DNA of 14,761 nucleotides from Nitrospinaceae bacterium (GCA_029261435.1 JAJDBI010000280.1:1-14761), one strand, 5' to 3'; positions 6,088 to 14,164 are shown, counted from the stretch's first letter. A program made the numbers and translations. The notes: generated by a model not told the origin, from the letters alone.

Positions 6088-7479
6088 CTATCCAACTATA
6101 TTGTATCTTCGTGCCCTATATTTCACGCCGAACTCTTTATTGACGATATCCTCGCACTGAGTTTCATCAACATCCTTCTGGTGTGTGACTATGGTGGCCT
6201 GCACTTCAGGAATATGTTTTTTGGCCTCGGTGATAAACTCTTTGATCTTGGCATAGATGCTGTTTCGAAACATGGGTAATGGCCGACAAATTTCGTCGTA
6301 GGCATCGGATGTGTCAGTATTAAGACTTACCGAAATTTCATCGATCAGGCCCGACAGTTCAGGAAGAATGTTGCGTTTGTTGATGACGTTGCCGTGGCCG
6401 TTGGTGTTGAGTCGTACTCGTCCTCCAGCATCCTTGATTTTTTGTGCCACTTCCTTGACGACATCCAATCGTAGTGTAGGCTCGCCAAACCCGCAGAATA
6501 CGATCTCGTCATAACTTTTAACATTATCGATGGCTTCCCAGACTTCTTTTGCTGTGGGTTCCCGGTCAAGTTTCAAATTGTAGCCTTGAACCACAGGCCG
6601 GGTCAACCGGGTGCAGAATGAGCAATCTGCTGTGCACCGTTGCGTCAGGTTAAGGTAAAGTGAATTGCGGATTTTATATGAAACGGTTCCGGTTTTAGCG
6701 TTTTCTCCTATTCCGAACAGCTCGAAAAAGTTGAGTGCCATGGTGCGTTTTACATCTTCGATTTTCAGTCCACGAATATCCGCAAGTTTCTCGGCGGTGA
6801 AATTTACATAAGCCGGTTCGTTGCGTTTACCTCGATGCGGAGCGGGGGTCAGGTAAGGGCAGTCGGTTTCGGCGAACAGTCGATCAGCCGGAATCGTCTT
6901 TGCCACGGTCCTGAGGTCATCGGCTTTTTTAAAAGTTACCGAGCCGGAAAAGGAGATGTAAAACCCCATCTCCAGCGCTTTGTCAGCCAACTCCTGATCG
7001 CCTGAAAAGCAGTGGAAGATTCCCGAATGCGCAGTTGGATCTTTGGGATAGAACTCGGACAGAATAGCAATGATATCTTCACTGGCATCCCGGCTGTGTA
7101 TGACGATAGGCTTGTTCATTTCTCGTGCAAGCTGGATTTGTTTGCGGAAATGAGTGCGCTGTTCATCCTGAGGAGAATAGTTTTTGAAGTAATCGAGTCC
7201 GATCTCTCCCAGAGCGATGACTTTCGGGTGCTGCAGGAGTTGCCGCAAGTGGGTGTAGGTGTCGACGTCGATAGACTTGACATCGTGCGGGTGAATTCCG
7301 GCTGTTGCGTAAATGAAATCGTATTGTTCCGAAAGTTCCATCGAGCGGTAACTGCTTTCGACATCGCAGCCAATATTGACCATGTATTGCACGCCGCTTT
7401 CGCGGGCGCGTTGGATCACCGCTTCGCGATCTTCGTCATAGTCGGTGACATCAATATGTGCGTGAGTATCGATGATCAT
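6088..7479 (-). CDS. tatD: TatD-family DNase fused to a radical SAM domain
   Basis: 463 residues with two domains. Residues 1-258 are a TatD-type metal hydrolase with all expected ligands: H6 and H8 (THAH), E92 (GEIGLDY), H128 (IHSR), H156 (HCFSG) and D206 (ETDCPYL). TatD proteins are 3'-5' DNases, also proposed to act on D-aminoacyl-tRNA. Residues ~268-463 are a radical SAM domain with the cluster motif CTADCSFC (C282, C286, C289), a GEP-like motif (CGFGEP, 329-334) and a VSLNT strand (384-388). A TatD-associated radical SAM family is known from sequence (TIGR04038), but its reaction is not established. Some genomes encode the two as separate neighbours; here they are one open frame through a short linker. 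The ATG overlaps the metG stop as ATGA (7476-7479), indicating translational coupling. The TatD call is very safe; the second domain's substrate is unknown. Confidence 0.93.
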   Translation of the reverse strand: MIIDTHAHIDVTDYDEDREAVIQRARESGVQYMVNIGCDVESSYRSMELSEQYDFIYATAGIHPHDVKSIDVDTYTHLRQLLQHPKVIALGEIGLDYFKNYSPQDEQRTHFRKQIQLAREMNKPIVIHSRDASEDIIAILSEFYPKDPTAHSGIFHCFSGDQELADKALEMGFYISFSGSVTFKKADDLRTVAKTIPADRLFAETDCPYLTPAPHRGKRNEPAYVNFTAEKLADIRGLKIEDVKRTMALNFFELFGIGENAKTGTVSYKIRNSLYLNLTQRCTADCSFCTRLTRPVVQGYNLKLDREPTAKEVWEAIDNVKSYDEIVFCGFGEPTLRLDVVKEVAQKIKDAGGRVRLNTNGHGNVINKRNILPELSGLIDEISVSLNTDTSDAYDEICRPLPMFRNSIYAKIKEFITEAKKHIPEVQATIVTHQKDVDETQCEDIVNKEFGVKYRARRYNIVG

Positions 7480-9398
7480 CTTACTTGTATCCCTTGCCCG
7501 GGTTCCTCATCGAACCCTGCGAGAAGAATTTTTCCGTCCTTGCTTGCCGCCAGAACCATGCCCTGTGATTCGATGCCCATTAGCTTGGCAGGCTTGAGGT
7601 TCGCAACGATAACCACTGTTCGACCAATAAGGTCTTCGGGCTCGTAGCTTTCGGCAATACCGGCCAGTACCTGTCTGGTCTCGGTACCGATATCAACTTT
7701 AAGCTGGATGAGTTTTTTTGATTTTTTGACTTTTTCTGCTTCGAGAATTTTTCCAGTTCGAAGTTCCACTTTCATGAAATCGTCGATAGTGATTTGATTA
7801 CCACTGTCCTGCTTTTCTTCTTTGGGAGCGGCAAGTTTAGCTAGAATTTTCTCCGCCTGCTTGTCTTCGATTCTTGGAAATAATTGTTTGGCCTTTTGCG
7901 TTTGGCTTTCCGGTTTCAACCCACCCCATTCATCGATGGACTTCATACCTTGTTCTTCTATCGAAGTTTCAACGCCCAATTGTTTCATCAGGGCGGTGGT
8001 GCTCTCTGGCATGAAGGGATTCAACAAAACTCCCAGCACGCGAAGTGATTCTGCAGAGTTGTACATCACCGTTTTCAATCGTTCCTTACCTTCATCGGTT
8101 TTGACGAGATTCCATGGGCCAGCCTTGTCGATGTATTGGTTGGTGGCGTCCACAAGTTCCCAGATTTTTTGCAGGATTTTATTGTAAGCCAGTTCGTCGT
8201 AAAGCTTGCGTACATCGCCAATGACTTCCTTGGATTTGTTAGCGAGATCACTGTCTTCATCGCCTGTTGTTGCGGGAGTAGGGATGACTCCATTGAAATA
8301 CTTCTTCATCATACTGATGGTTCGGTTTAATAAATTTCCGAGGTTGTTAGCCAGATCGCTATTGAGTCTACCTATAAGAGCTTTATGCGAGAAGTCGCCG
8401 TCCAGTCCAAATGGGACTTCGCGCAATAGAAAATAGCGAATGACATCGACTCCGAACTGGTCGATCAAATTATTGGGTTCGACAACATTGAACAAAGACT
8501 TGGACATTTTCTGTCCGTTTACGGTCCACCAGCCATGCGCGAAAATATTTTTGGGAGGTTCCAGTCCGATTGCCTTCAGCATGGTGGACCAGTAAACCGC
8601 ATGTGTGGTGAGAATATCTTTGCCGACCATATTGTGATCTGCGGGCCAAAATCCAGAGGCTTTGATGTCGTCCAACGAACCATGAATGGAGATATAGTTG
8701 ATCAGAGCATCGAACCATACATAGGTGACGTATTCTTCGTCGAAGGGCAGGGGGATACCCCAGGGAAGCCGGGCCTTGGGCCGCGAGATGCATAGATCTT
8801 CAAGCGGTTTATCAAGAAACCCGAGCACTTCATTTCTGCGTGAAGCGGGCAGAATGAAATGTGGATCGCTATTAATCCGATCAATCAGCCATTGCTGATA
8901 TTTTCCCATGCGAAAAAAATAATTATGTTCTTTGATTTTTTCAACCTTGCGCCGACATTCCGGGCAGTTTCCTTCCGCCAGATCTTTCTCGGTCCAGAAT
9001 CGTTCGCAAGGTGTGCAATACCAGCCTTCATAACTGTCCCTGTATATTTCATCTCTTGAGTGAAGTTCCTGAAGAATGTCGCGGACTAATTTTTTATGCC
9101 GATCTTCTGTGGTGCGGATGAAATCGTTGTTGGAAACATTGAGCCGCACCCAGAGTTCTTTAAAACGCTGATGTAGTTTATCGACATGCTCCTGGGGGCT
9201 CACGCCAAGGTCCGTAGCAGCTTGTTGGACTTTCTGTCCATGCTCATCAGTGCCCGTGAGAAAAAAGACTTCATAGCCTTCAAGGCGTTTGTAACGTGCC
9301 ACTACATCCGCTGCAATAGTGGTGTAGGCATGGCCTATATGAGGGACATCATTAACGTAATAAATAGGGGTCGTGATATAAAACTTATTTTGTGACAT
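7476..9398 (-). CDS. metG: Methionyl-tRNA synthetase
   Basis: 640 residues, a class I aminoacyl-tRNA synthetase that charges tRNA-Met in the cytoplasm. The HIGH motif is exact at 20-23 (PHIGHAYTT) and KMSKS lies at 297-301. The zinc knuckle has C128-x2-C131 and C145-x2-C148, a single four-cysteine site of the short MetRS type. The anticodon-binding helical domain covers roughly 350-510. A C-terminal OB-fold tRNA-binding/dimerisation domain starts near residue 535 (DDFMKVELRTGKI) and ends with GMVLAAS. Length and domain order are those of a complete bacterial dimeric MetRS. The ATG at 9398 lies 17 bases after the ricT stop, and the gene's TGA overlaps the tatD start, so it sits in the middle of an operon. 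No strong ribosome site precedes it. Confidence 0.97.
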   Translation of the reverse strand: MSQNKFYITTPIYYVNDVPHIGHAYTTIAADVVARYKRLEGYEVFFLTGTDEHGQKVQQAATDLGVSPQEHVDKLHQRFKELWVRLNVSNNDFIRTTEDRHKKLVRDILQELHSRDEIYRDSYEGWYCTPCERFWTEKDLAEGNCPECRRKVEKIKEHNYFFRMGKYQQWLIDRINSDPHFILPASRRNEVLGFLDKPLEDLCISRPKARLPWGIPLPFDEEYVTYVWFDALINYISIHGSLDDIKASGFWPADHNMVGKDILTTHAVYWSTMLKAIGLEPPKNIFAHGWWTVNGQKMSKSLFNVVEPNNLIDQFGVDVIRYFLLREVPFGLDGDFSHKALIGRLNSDLANNLGNLLNRTISMMKKYFNGVIPTPATTGDEDSDLANKSKEVIGDVRKLYDELAYNKILQKIWELVDATNQYIDKAGPWNLVKTDEGKERLKTVMYNSAESLRVLGVLLNPFMPESTTALMKQLGVETSIEEQGMKSIDEWGGLKPESQTQKAKQLFPRIEDKQAEKILAKLAAPKEEKQDSGNQITIDDFMKVELRTGKILEAEKVKKSKKLIQLKVDIGTETRQVLAGIAESYEPEDLIGRTVVIVANLKPAKLMGIESQGMVLAASKDGKILLAGFDEEPGQGIQVR

Positions 9399-9415
9399 GT
9401 ATTGGTTATTCAGGT

Positions 9416-10321
9416 TCAGGGTTTTTTAGGATTTTTAGAATTTTGAGGATTTTTCGGTTTCTGCGAATTCTGTGAGTTTTGTTGCTTTGGCAATTCGTCA
9501 AGAGCATAGGTCATTATTGTTTCATCTTCCAGTCGAACCACGACGCGTTGTTCCAGTATTTCATTCTTAAGAACTCGACCCGTGCCGTCGGGAGTTTGAA
9601 TATGGCTGTTTGTTCGGGGAAGGTTCTTGATGAGGGCTTTGTAGTTATCGTGTTCATATTGCAGGCAACACATGAGGCGACCGCATACACCGGAAATTTT
9701 GCTGGGGTTGAGAGCCATGCCCTGGTTCTTTGCCATTTTTATGGTCACCGGCGCGAAGTCGGGGAGCCAGGTTGAGCAGCAAAGCGTTTCTCCACATACT
9801 CCATATCCTCCAATCACCTTGGCTTCATCACGCACTCCGACCTGTTTCATCTCAATACGGTGGCGCAGATTGGAAGCGAGGTCGCGGATTAACTGACGGA
9901 AGTCCACCCGACCCTCGGCGGTGAAGAAAAAAATCGTTTTGTTCATATGAGGTTGATGCACCACTCGGCTCAGGTTCATCGGTAGTTTTAACTCGGCAAC
10001 CTTACTGCTACAAAGAGTTCTTGCTTTTTCCTCTACCTGATGTCGTCGACTTTCCGCTTGGAAATCGTTTTCATTAGCGATGCGTAATACCCGGGTTTCC
10101 TGGCTGTCCTTGCGAAAATTAAGGATTTTGTTTGAAGCCACCACACCCATTTTCAAACCTTGCTGAGTGTTGATCATTACGGTCATTCCGACTTTCAGCT
10201 TCAAATCACCGGGATTATAAAGTTCTGATTTAATCTGATCAAGAACCCGCACACCGATAACAAACTTGGGCGGTTGCTTGGCAGAAGGGTTTTGGGGCTT
10301 TTCTTCAACAGCAGTATTCAT
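9416..10321 (-). CDS. ricT: PSP1-domain protein RicT (YaaT-like)
   Basis: 301 residues with the PSP1 domain at about 65-150 and a downstream cysteine-rich region. Cysteines C176, C181, C182, C213, C218 and C219 occur in the paired motifs CGETLCC and CGRLMCC, typical of the RicT/YaaT family. In Bacillus, RicT forms a complex with RicA and RicF that carries Fe-S clusters and helps RNase Y mature mRNAs, and it also affects sporulation and competence; the role in Gram-negative bacteria is less clear. The position between holB and metG is the conserved neighbourhood. The gene starts 5 bases after the holB stop. The last ~20 residues form a low-complexity N/S/P/K/Q tail of near three-residue period outside the family domain. 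Confidence 0.9.
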   Translation of the reverse strand: MNTAVEEKPQNPSAKQPPKFVIGVRVLDQIKSELYNPGDLKLKVGMTVMINTQQGLKMGVVASNKILNFRKDSQETRVLRIANENDFQAESRRHQVEEKARTLCSSKVAELKLPMNLSRVVHQPHMNKTIFFFTAEGRVDFRQLIRDLASNLRHRIEMKQVGVRDEAKVIGGYGVCGETLCCSTWLPDFAPVTIKMAKNQGMALNPSKISGVCGRLMCCLQYEHDNYKALIKNLPRTNSHIQTPDGTGRVLKNEILEQRVVVRLEDETIMTYALDELPKQQNSQNSQKPKNPQNSKNPKKP

Positions 10322-10326
10322 AAGTT

Positions 10327-11346
10327 TTATGCGGCCTCACAAAATTCGATGAGCATGTTTTCAAGAAACAACTGGGCATTAGCGTTGCCGGATAAGGCGA
10401 TTTGGGTGTTGCGGACGGCAGTGAACCGATCCATCCAAGCCTTTAAGCTGTACTTTTCTGCAATGGGTATCATCTTAACGGATAAATCCCCATTTTGGAT
10501 ATCTGATTGACTGCAACCGGAACGATATAGGGCCAGATCGCGAATCAAACCCAATAATTCATTCAATACCGGTTGAAGATGTTCTGTTTGTCTTGCCCAG
10601 GCTTTGGCAAAGGCAAAGACAATGTCCATGCGGTTGAAAGATACTTTTTCAAGAACTTCAAGTAACTGTTCTCTCAAATGTTCCACTTCGGCGATGTCTT
10701 CAGTCAGTGCTCGGGTCACACTTCCCTGTGAACGATGGACACGAAAATCAATTTCTGATTCTTTTAGCGGCTCTTCCTCTCCCTGAGGCTGGGTATGGAT
10801 AATCGTTCTGATATTTTCAGAAGAGAGACGGTGAAACTGGATTCCCTGGCACCTTGAAATCAGGGTTGGCAATAACCTGTTGGGATTGGCAGAGACAAGT
10901 ATCAATACAGTTGAAGAGGGTGGTTCCTCCAGTGTTTTTAAAAAGGAGTTCATGGCTTGTGGGTTCATGAGCTCAGCAGAGTCAATCACCACTACTTTTG
11001 TTTTTCCTTCATACGGCATGTAGGCCAGTTTTTTTTGCAGTTCGCGGATGGCTTCTATTTTAATGGATGCTTCCCGGGCTGTCGGGGTACTTTTAATCGG
11101 CTCGAGATAGAAAAAATCAGGGTGGATTCCACGTTCAATTTTCCCGCAAGATTCGCATTCACCGCAGGCATCCAGAGCATTGGCTTCTCTGCAATTTAGA
11201 GCCTTGGCCAGTGAAATGGCGAGCTTTTTTTTACCAACACCATCTGGCCCATAAAACAGGTAGGCGTGTGCGACACTGCTGTTTTGGAGTGCGTTGGTCA
11301 GTATTTTCTTGGGTTGTGTCTGGCCCAGAATCGATTTGAATGACAT
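10327..11346 (-). CDS. holB: DNA polymerase III subunit delta'
   Basis: 339 residues from ATG 11346 (MSFKSILGQ), the start expected for clamp-loader proteins. The frame is open up to 11499, but the extra 51 residues look unlike the family, and a possible promoter lies inside that stretch. The delta' subunit is part of the clamp loader that places the sliding clamp on DNA. Visible features are a P-loop-like GPDGVGKKKL (33-42) where the usual Ser/Thr after GK is Lys, as expected for a non-hydrolysing delta'. A zinc site has C52, C61, C64 and C67. VVVIDSAELM stands in the Walker B region, and the SRC motif lies at 164-166. The gene is first in the holB-ricT-metG-tatD operon. A tmk gene, often found just upstream of holB, is absent here. 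Confidence 0.9.
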   Translation of the reverse strand: MSFKSILGQTQPKKILTNALQNSSVAHAYLFYGPDGVGKKKLAISLAKALNCREANALDACGECESCGKIERGIHPDFFYLEPIKSTPTAREASIKIEAIRELQKKLAYMPYEGKTKVVVIDSAELMNPQAMNSFLKTLEEPPSSTVLILVSANPNRLLPTLISRCQGIQFHRLSSENIRTIIHTQPQGEEEPLKESEIDFRVHRSQGSVTRALTEDIAEVEHLREQLLEVLEKVSFNRMDIVFAFAKAWARQTEHLQPVLNELLGLIRDLALYRSGCSQSDIQNGDLSVKMIPIAEKYSLKAWMDRFTAVRNTQIALSGNANAQLFLENMLIEFCEAA

Positions 11347-11416
11347 GGCAAAAACATTGGATTCACCTATTCTTCCAAAAATGGAGAGAAGAGACAGGGA
11401 AGGGTATCGTGTTTGA

Positions 11417-11445
11417 ATTATCCGGCACATAGCCCGGTATGGAAA
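11417..11445 (-). promoter_or_regulatory. Possible promoter of the holB-ricT-metG-tatD operon
   Basis: Read on the minus strand, TTTCCA (11445-11440), a 17-base spacer and GATAAT (11422-11417) would start RNA near 11410, about 64 bases before the holB ATG. The -35 box is weak (four of six). Confidence 0.35.
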
Positions 11446-11648
11446 AGCGAAATTGCCACAACTCCTTAAAGGATTTGAAGTTATCACGAGTCCATTCAAG
11501 TCTTATCTTAATACAGGGGCTCATGGGTGTAAATTAAAAAGGGCCTTGGACAATTGTTTTGTTTTCGGCAACTCTGGTCTGTTAGCCTATTGAGCAGACG
11601 GACTTATGAACATTCTTTAAACTTTTCTCATCTTTATCTTTGTAAATA

Positions 11649-11678
11649 TTGAAATGATGGATCAATTGAGGTTATAAT
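11649..11678 (+). promoter_or_regulatory. Promoter of the ferredoxin gene
   Basis: TTGAAA (11649-11654), an 18-base spacer and a perfect TATAAT (11673-11678) predict a start near 11685 and a leader of about 60 bases before the ATG at 11746. Confidence 0.6.
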
Positions 11679-11745
11679 CCCCGACGATTTTGTTACAATT
11701 ATTTGGATGCTCTGTGAAACCGATTTGTAACTAGGATAGATTTAT

Positions 11746-12072
11746 ATGGCCACCAAAGAAAAAGCCAAGCGTAACGTACAGAGGAAACGAAAACCTAAAA
11801 TACTAGCCGTTATCAACGATGCCTGTACCGGTTGTGGTGGGTCGCCCATCTGCGTTACTGAATGTCCGGTTGATCTTTGCATGTACGAAGTGGAGAATCC
11901 GGATGCTCCGGCTTTTAATCGTGTTCATGTAGATCCTTTGCTGTGCATTGGTTGTAAAAAGTGTATCACTAAGGGACCAATGGATACTCTCTTGGAAGGT
12001 TGCCCTTGGGATGCGATTGATATGCTACCCCTTGATGCTTACGAAGCTGAATTTGGAACCCTACCTTATTAG
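11746..12072 (+). CDS. Two-cluster [4Fe-4S]-type ferredoxin with atypical cysteine spacing
   Basis: 108 residues. The first 18 are rich in Lys and Arg, without a signal peptide, so the protein is cytoplasmic. Cysteines lie at 27, 30, 36, 40, 45, 67, 70, 73 and 86. C40 and C86 are each followed by Pro, as in two-cluster ferredoxins, where each CP cysteine completes the cluster of the other motif. Against the standard CxxCxxCxxxCP, the first motif has five residues between its second and third cysteines (CTGCGGSPIC). The second has twelve instead of three between its third cysteine and the CP (C73 to C86). C45 is an extra cysteine. It should carry electrons, but no redox partner gene is adjacent. 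The neighbour downstream is the ATP synthase operon, separated by 237 bases with its own promoter. The start at ATG 11746 follows a weak AGGAT ribosome site. Confidence 0.88.
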   Translation: MATKEKAKRNVQRKRKPKILAVINDACTGCGGSPICVTECPVDLCMYEVENPDAPAFNRVHVDPLLCIGCKKCITKGPMDTLLEGCPWDAIDMLPLDAYEAEFGTLPY

Positions 12073-12151
12073 AAGAAACCCATTATTAAAATTTAGTTGT
12101 GAACAGAAAGTCTTTAAATGAGCTTTCAGGTCGTATTAACACTAAAAAATG

Positions 12152-12241
12152 CGGCTTGTTTCTAATTTAATGTCGAATTTAATGCGGTTTACGTGAAATT
12201 TTCAAGCATTTGAACCGATTAAGCCGTGAAAATATTTTTTT
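12152..12241 (+). terminator. Possible terminator between the ferredoxin gene and the ATP synthase operon
   Basis: Nested arms 12152-12157 with 12221-12226 (6 pairs) and 12185-12189 with 12213-12217 (5 pairs) are followed, after seven bases, by a run of eight T (12234-12241). The stems are short and the loops long, so termination is uncertain. Confidence 0.35.
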
Positions 12242-12269
12242 GGACAACCCTATAGTGTTGAGGTATGAT
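12241..12269 (+). promoter_or_regulatory. Promoter of the ATP synthase operon
   Basis: TGGACA (12241-12246), a 17-base spacer and TATGAT (12264-12269) each match consensus at five of six positions. RNA would start near 12276, about 35 bases before the first ATG at 12310. No ribosome site is seen before that ATG. Confidence 0.55.
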
Positions 12270-12309
12270 AAGCCCGATTTCCTGCTAGTTCCTCCCAAGC
12301 ATTGAATTA

Positions 12310-12558
12310 ATGAGTGAAAATAACGGCTTCCGTCAGGGTATGCAGATCGCGTTCAGACTGGGAACTGAACTGACGGTAGCTACGTTTATAGGTGCAATGC
12401 TGGGTTATGGTGTGGATCGGTTTTTTGGTGTCCGGCCTTGGGGTTTGGCAGTTGGGGTTATTCTTGGTGGAGCAGCAGGTAGTTTGAATGTTTATAGAGC
12501 GGCCATGTTGTTGACTACAGAAGACCAGAATACAAAAGAAGACGATGATAATTCCTGA
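12310..12558 (+). CDS. atpZ: AtpZ/AtpI-type ATP synthase accessory protein
   Basis: 82 residues with two membrane segments (about 19-35 and 45-68) and an acidic C-terminal tail (EDQNTKEDDD). The GAMLGYGVDRFFG turn and the glycine-rich GVILGGAAGSLNVYR second helix match the AtpZ/AtpI family (PF09527), whose members help assemble the subunit c ring or move Mg2+/Ca2+ near the enzyme. It is the first gene of the operon and stops 19 bases before atpB, the usual position. The ATG at 12310 has no visible ribosome site, so expression may be low compared with the structural subunits. AtpZ and AtpI are hard to separate by eye; the family call is firm, the symbol less so. Confidence 0.85.
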   Translation: MSENNGFRQGMQIAFRLGTELTVATFIGAMLGYGVDRFFGVRPWGLAVGVILGGAAGSLNVYRAAMLLTTEDQNTKEDDDNS

Positions 12559-12577
12559 ACTGGATAAGATTTAGACT

Positions 12578-13309
12578 ATGGAAAGCCCGTTACATCACTT
12601 TGAAGTTCACACTATTATTCCTATTCATATAGGTGGGTTGGACCTTTCTATCAACAACGCTGTAGTAGCGATGTGGGTGGGACTGGCTATCGTTGCCGGT
12701 TCCTTCATGCTGGCGGTGAGCCGAGGGGTTTCTCCCATACCGGGGAAACTGCAGAGCATTTTGGAAATTTCTTTAGAATTCATACGCAGTATGGTCTATG
12801 AATTCATCGGAGAAGATGAAGGTAAGAAGTATGTTCCGTTCATTGCCAGCCTGTTTCTGTTTATTCTGGCCTGCAACCTGATCGGCCTGATTCCTGGTTC
12901 TTACACCATCACCAGCCAACTGGCAGTGACCGGTGCCTTTGCCGTTGGAATTTTTATTCTGACTCTGGTGATTGGGTTTGGAAAACACGGCATGCACTTT
13001 TTAGGAATTCTGGTGCCGCCGGGAGTTCCCAAGATCATGATTCCGTTAATGGTTCCGATTGAAATTATCAGTATGCTGGCGCGTCCTATTTCGTTGGCGG
13101 TTCGATTGTTTGCCAACATGACGGCGGGGCATACTGTTCTAGCCGTGTTGTTCGGGCTGGCTATGACAGGGCCGCTATGGTTGGGTTGGCTACCTTTTAG
13201 TTTTACAATTGTGATTAACGGATTGGAGATCGCGATCGCGTTTATTCAAGCTTATATTTTTACAACGCTGACATGTGTTTATATTGGCGATGTTATCAAG
13301 TTGCATTAA
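12578..13309 (+). CDS. atpB: F-type ATP synthase subunit a
   Basis: 243 residues, an integral membrane protein forming the two proton half-channels of Fo. The essential arginine is R176 in SLAVRLFANMTAGH, matching R210 of E. coli. The E. coli pair Glu219/His245 appears swapped: H185 stands at the Glu position and E217 (NGLEIAIAFIQAYIF) at the His position. This swap is known from other bacteria and supports normal proton conduction. Five to six hydrophobic helices are visible at about 28-48, 87-108, 115-133, 153-178, 185-205 and 208-238. It lies between atpZ (19 bases upstream) and atpE (31 bases downstream). The start is ATG 12578; the ribosome site is weak. Confidence 0.97.
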   Translation: MESPLHHFEVHTIIPIHIGGLDLSINNAVVAMWVGLAIVAGSFMLAVSRGVSPIPGKLQSILEISLEFIRSMVYEFIGEDEGKKYVPFIASLFLFILACNLIGLIPGSYTITSQLAVTGAFAVGIFILTLVIGFGKHGMHFLGILVPPGVPKIMIPLMVPIEIISMLARPISLAVRLFANMTAGHTVLAVLFGLAMTGPLWLGWLPFSFTIVINGLEIAIAFIQAYIFTTLTCVYIGDVIKLH

Positions 13310-13340
13310 TTATTTTTTGACAAAAACTTAGGAGGGTAGA

Positions 13341-13562
13341 ATGGGTTCAGAAGCTGCTGCATTAATTGGAATGGGATTGTGTGCCGCCGGTTTTTTTGGG
13401 GCCGCTTTGGGGATCGCTTATATTTTCGCGAAAACCATTGAGACGGTTGGGCGTCAGCCTAACGCAGAGGCCCGGGTTGCCAAGTATTGCTGGATCGGTT
13501 TTGCACTGGTAGAAGCGATTGCGCTGTACGCACTGGTTATCGCCTTTATTATCATGCCGTAA
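13341..13562 (+). CDS. atpE: F-type ATP synthase subunit c
   Basis: 73 residues forming a two-helix hairpin of the rotating c ring. The polar loop carries GRQP (37-40) and the second helix carries the ion-binding carboxylate E58 in FALVEAIALY. E58 is followed by Ala rather than Ser/Thr, and helix 1 lacks the Gln found in sodium-binding c subunits, so proton coupling is the better reading. In helix 1 the usual every-second-residue glycine stripe is partly replaced (G10, G12, C14, A16, F18, G20, A22, G24). The ribosome site GGAGGG (13331-13336) is the strongest in the operon, and the region before it is A/T-rich, fitting the need for many c copies per enzyme. Confidence 0.97.
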   Translation: MGSEAAALIGMGLCAAGFFGAALGIAYIFAKTIETVGRQPNAEARVAKYCWIGFALVEAIALYALVIAFIIMP

Positions 13563-13620
13563 AAGGGGTGATGGCCAAGTGCCATTTCTCTGTTGGACGA
13601 ACTTTTCATAAGGATTGGAT

Positions 13621-14142
13621 ATGCCACAATTTGAACAGGTTTCTGTTTTTGGCTCACTGATTTTCTGGTCGGTACTTTCTTTCGGGATTTTGTTTTTTGT
13701 TCTCAAGAAATTTGCCTTTCCGCCCATTTTAGAAGCTCTGGAAATGCGCGAGAAGAAAATCCGGACTGATATCGAAGACTCCGAGCGGCTGAAAAATGAA
13801 GCACAGGAAATCAAAAGGGAGTTGGAAGAAACTCTGAAAGCCGCACATGGAAAGGCCGAGACGATTGTTCAGTTGGCCCATGATGAGTCCAAGAAGGCGC
13901 AGGAGAAAAGCTTGCAGGAAACCGAAGCAAAAGTCCGGCAGATTCAAAAGGACGCGGAGCAGGAAGTTTTGAACTCCCGCAACAAGCTTCTTCAGGAGGT
14001 CCGCAGTTATGCGGCGGCTTTAACCATTGCCTCGACAGAGAAGTTTCTGAAAAAGGCTCTTGGTGATGAGGATAAGAAAAAACTTGTGGAAGAGTCCATT
14101 GAACAAGTGGTTCAGGAACTGGAAAAACGTCAAAGAAATTGA
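13621..14142 (+). CDS. atpF: F-type ATP synthase subunit b
   Basis: 173 residues, the peripheral stalk subunit. One N-terminal membrane helix (about 9-28, ending LKKFAFPP) is followed by a long charged helix rich in Glu, Lys and Ala from about 40 to the end, expected to form the right-handed coiled coil of the b dimer and to bind delta at its C-terminus. The start used is ATG 13621, preceded by AAGGA six bases away; a TTG two codons earlier is also open but is less likely. Only one b gene is present, so the stalk is probably a homodimer. A small hairpin (13571-13575 with 13581-13585) lies in the 58-base gap after atpE and may help set the different expression of c and b. Confidence 0.95.
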   Translation: MPQFEQVSVFGSLIFWSVLSFGILFFVLKKFAFPPILEALEMREKKIRTDIEDSERLKNEAQEIKRELEETLKAAHGKAETIVQLAHDESKKAQEKSLQETEAKVRQIQKDAEQEVLNSRNKLLQEVRSYAAALTIASTEKFLKKALGDEDKKKLVEESIEQVVQELEKRQRN

Positions 14143-14164
14143 CACGCTAATTTAAGGCTGAACG

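Noticed and set aside
7012..7647. A 211-codon open frame on the plus strand.
   Set aside because: It lies antisense to the tatD fusion and metG genes, which carry full catalytic motifs; it is a coding shadow.
11347..11499. A 51-residue N-terminal extension of HolB.
   Set aside because: It is unlike the family; MSFKSILGQ is the normal start and a possible promoter lies within the extension.
13362..13814. A 150-codon open frame on the minus strand across atpE and atpF.
   Set aside because: It is antisense to two confidently identified ATP synthase genes and shows no family features.
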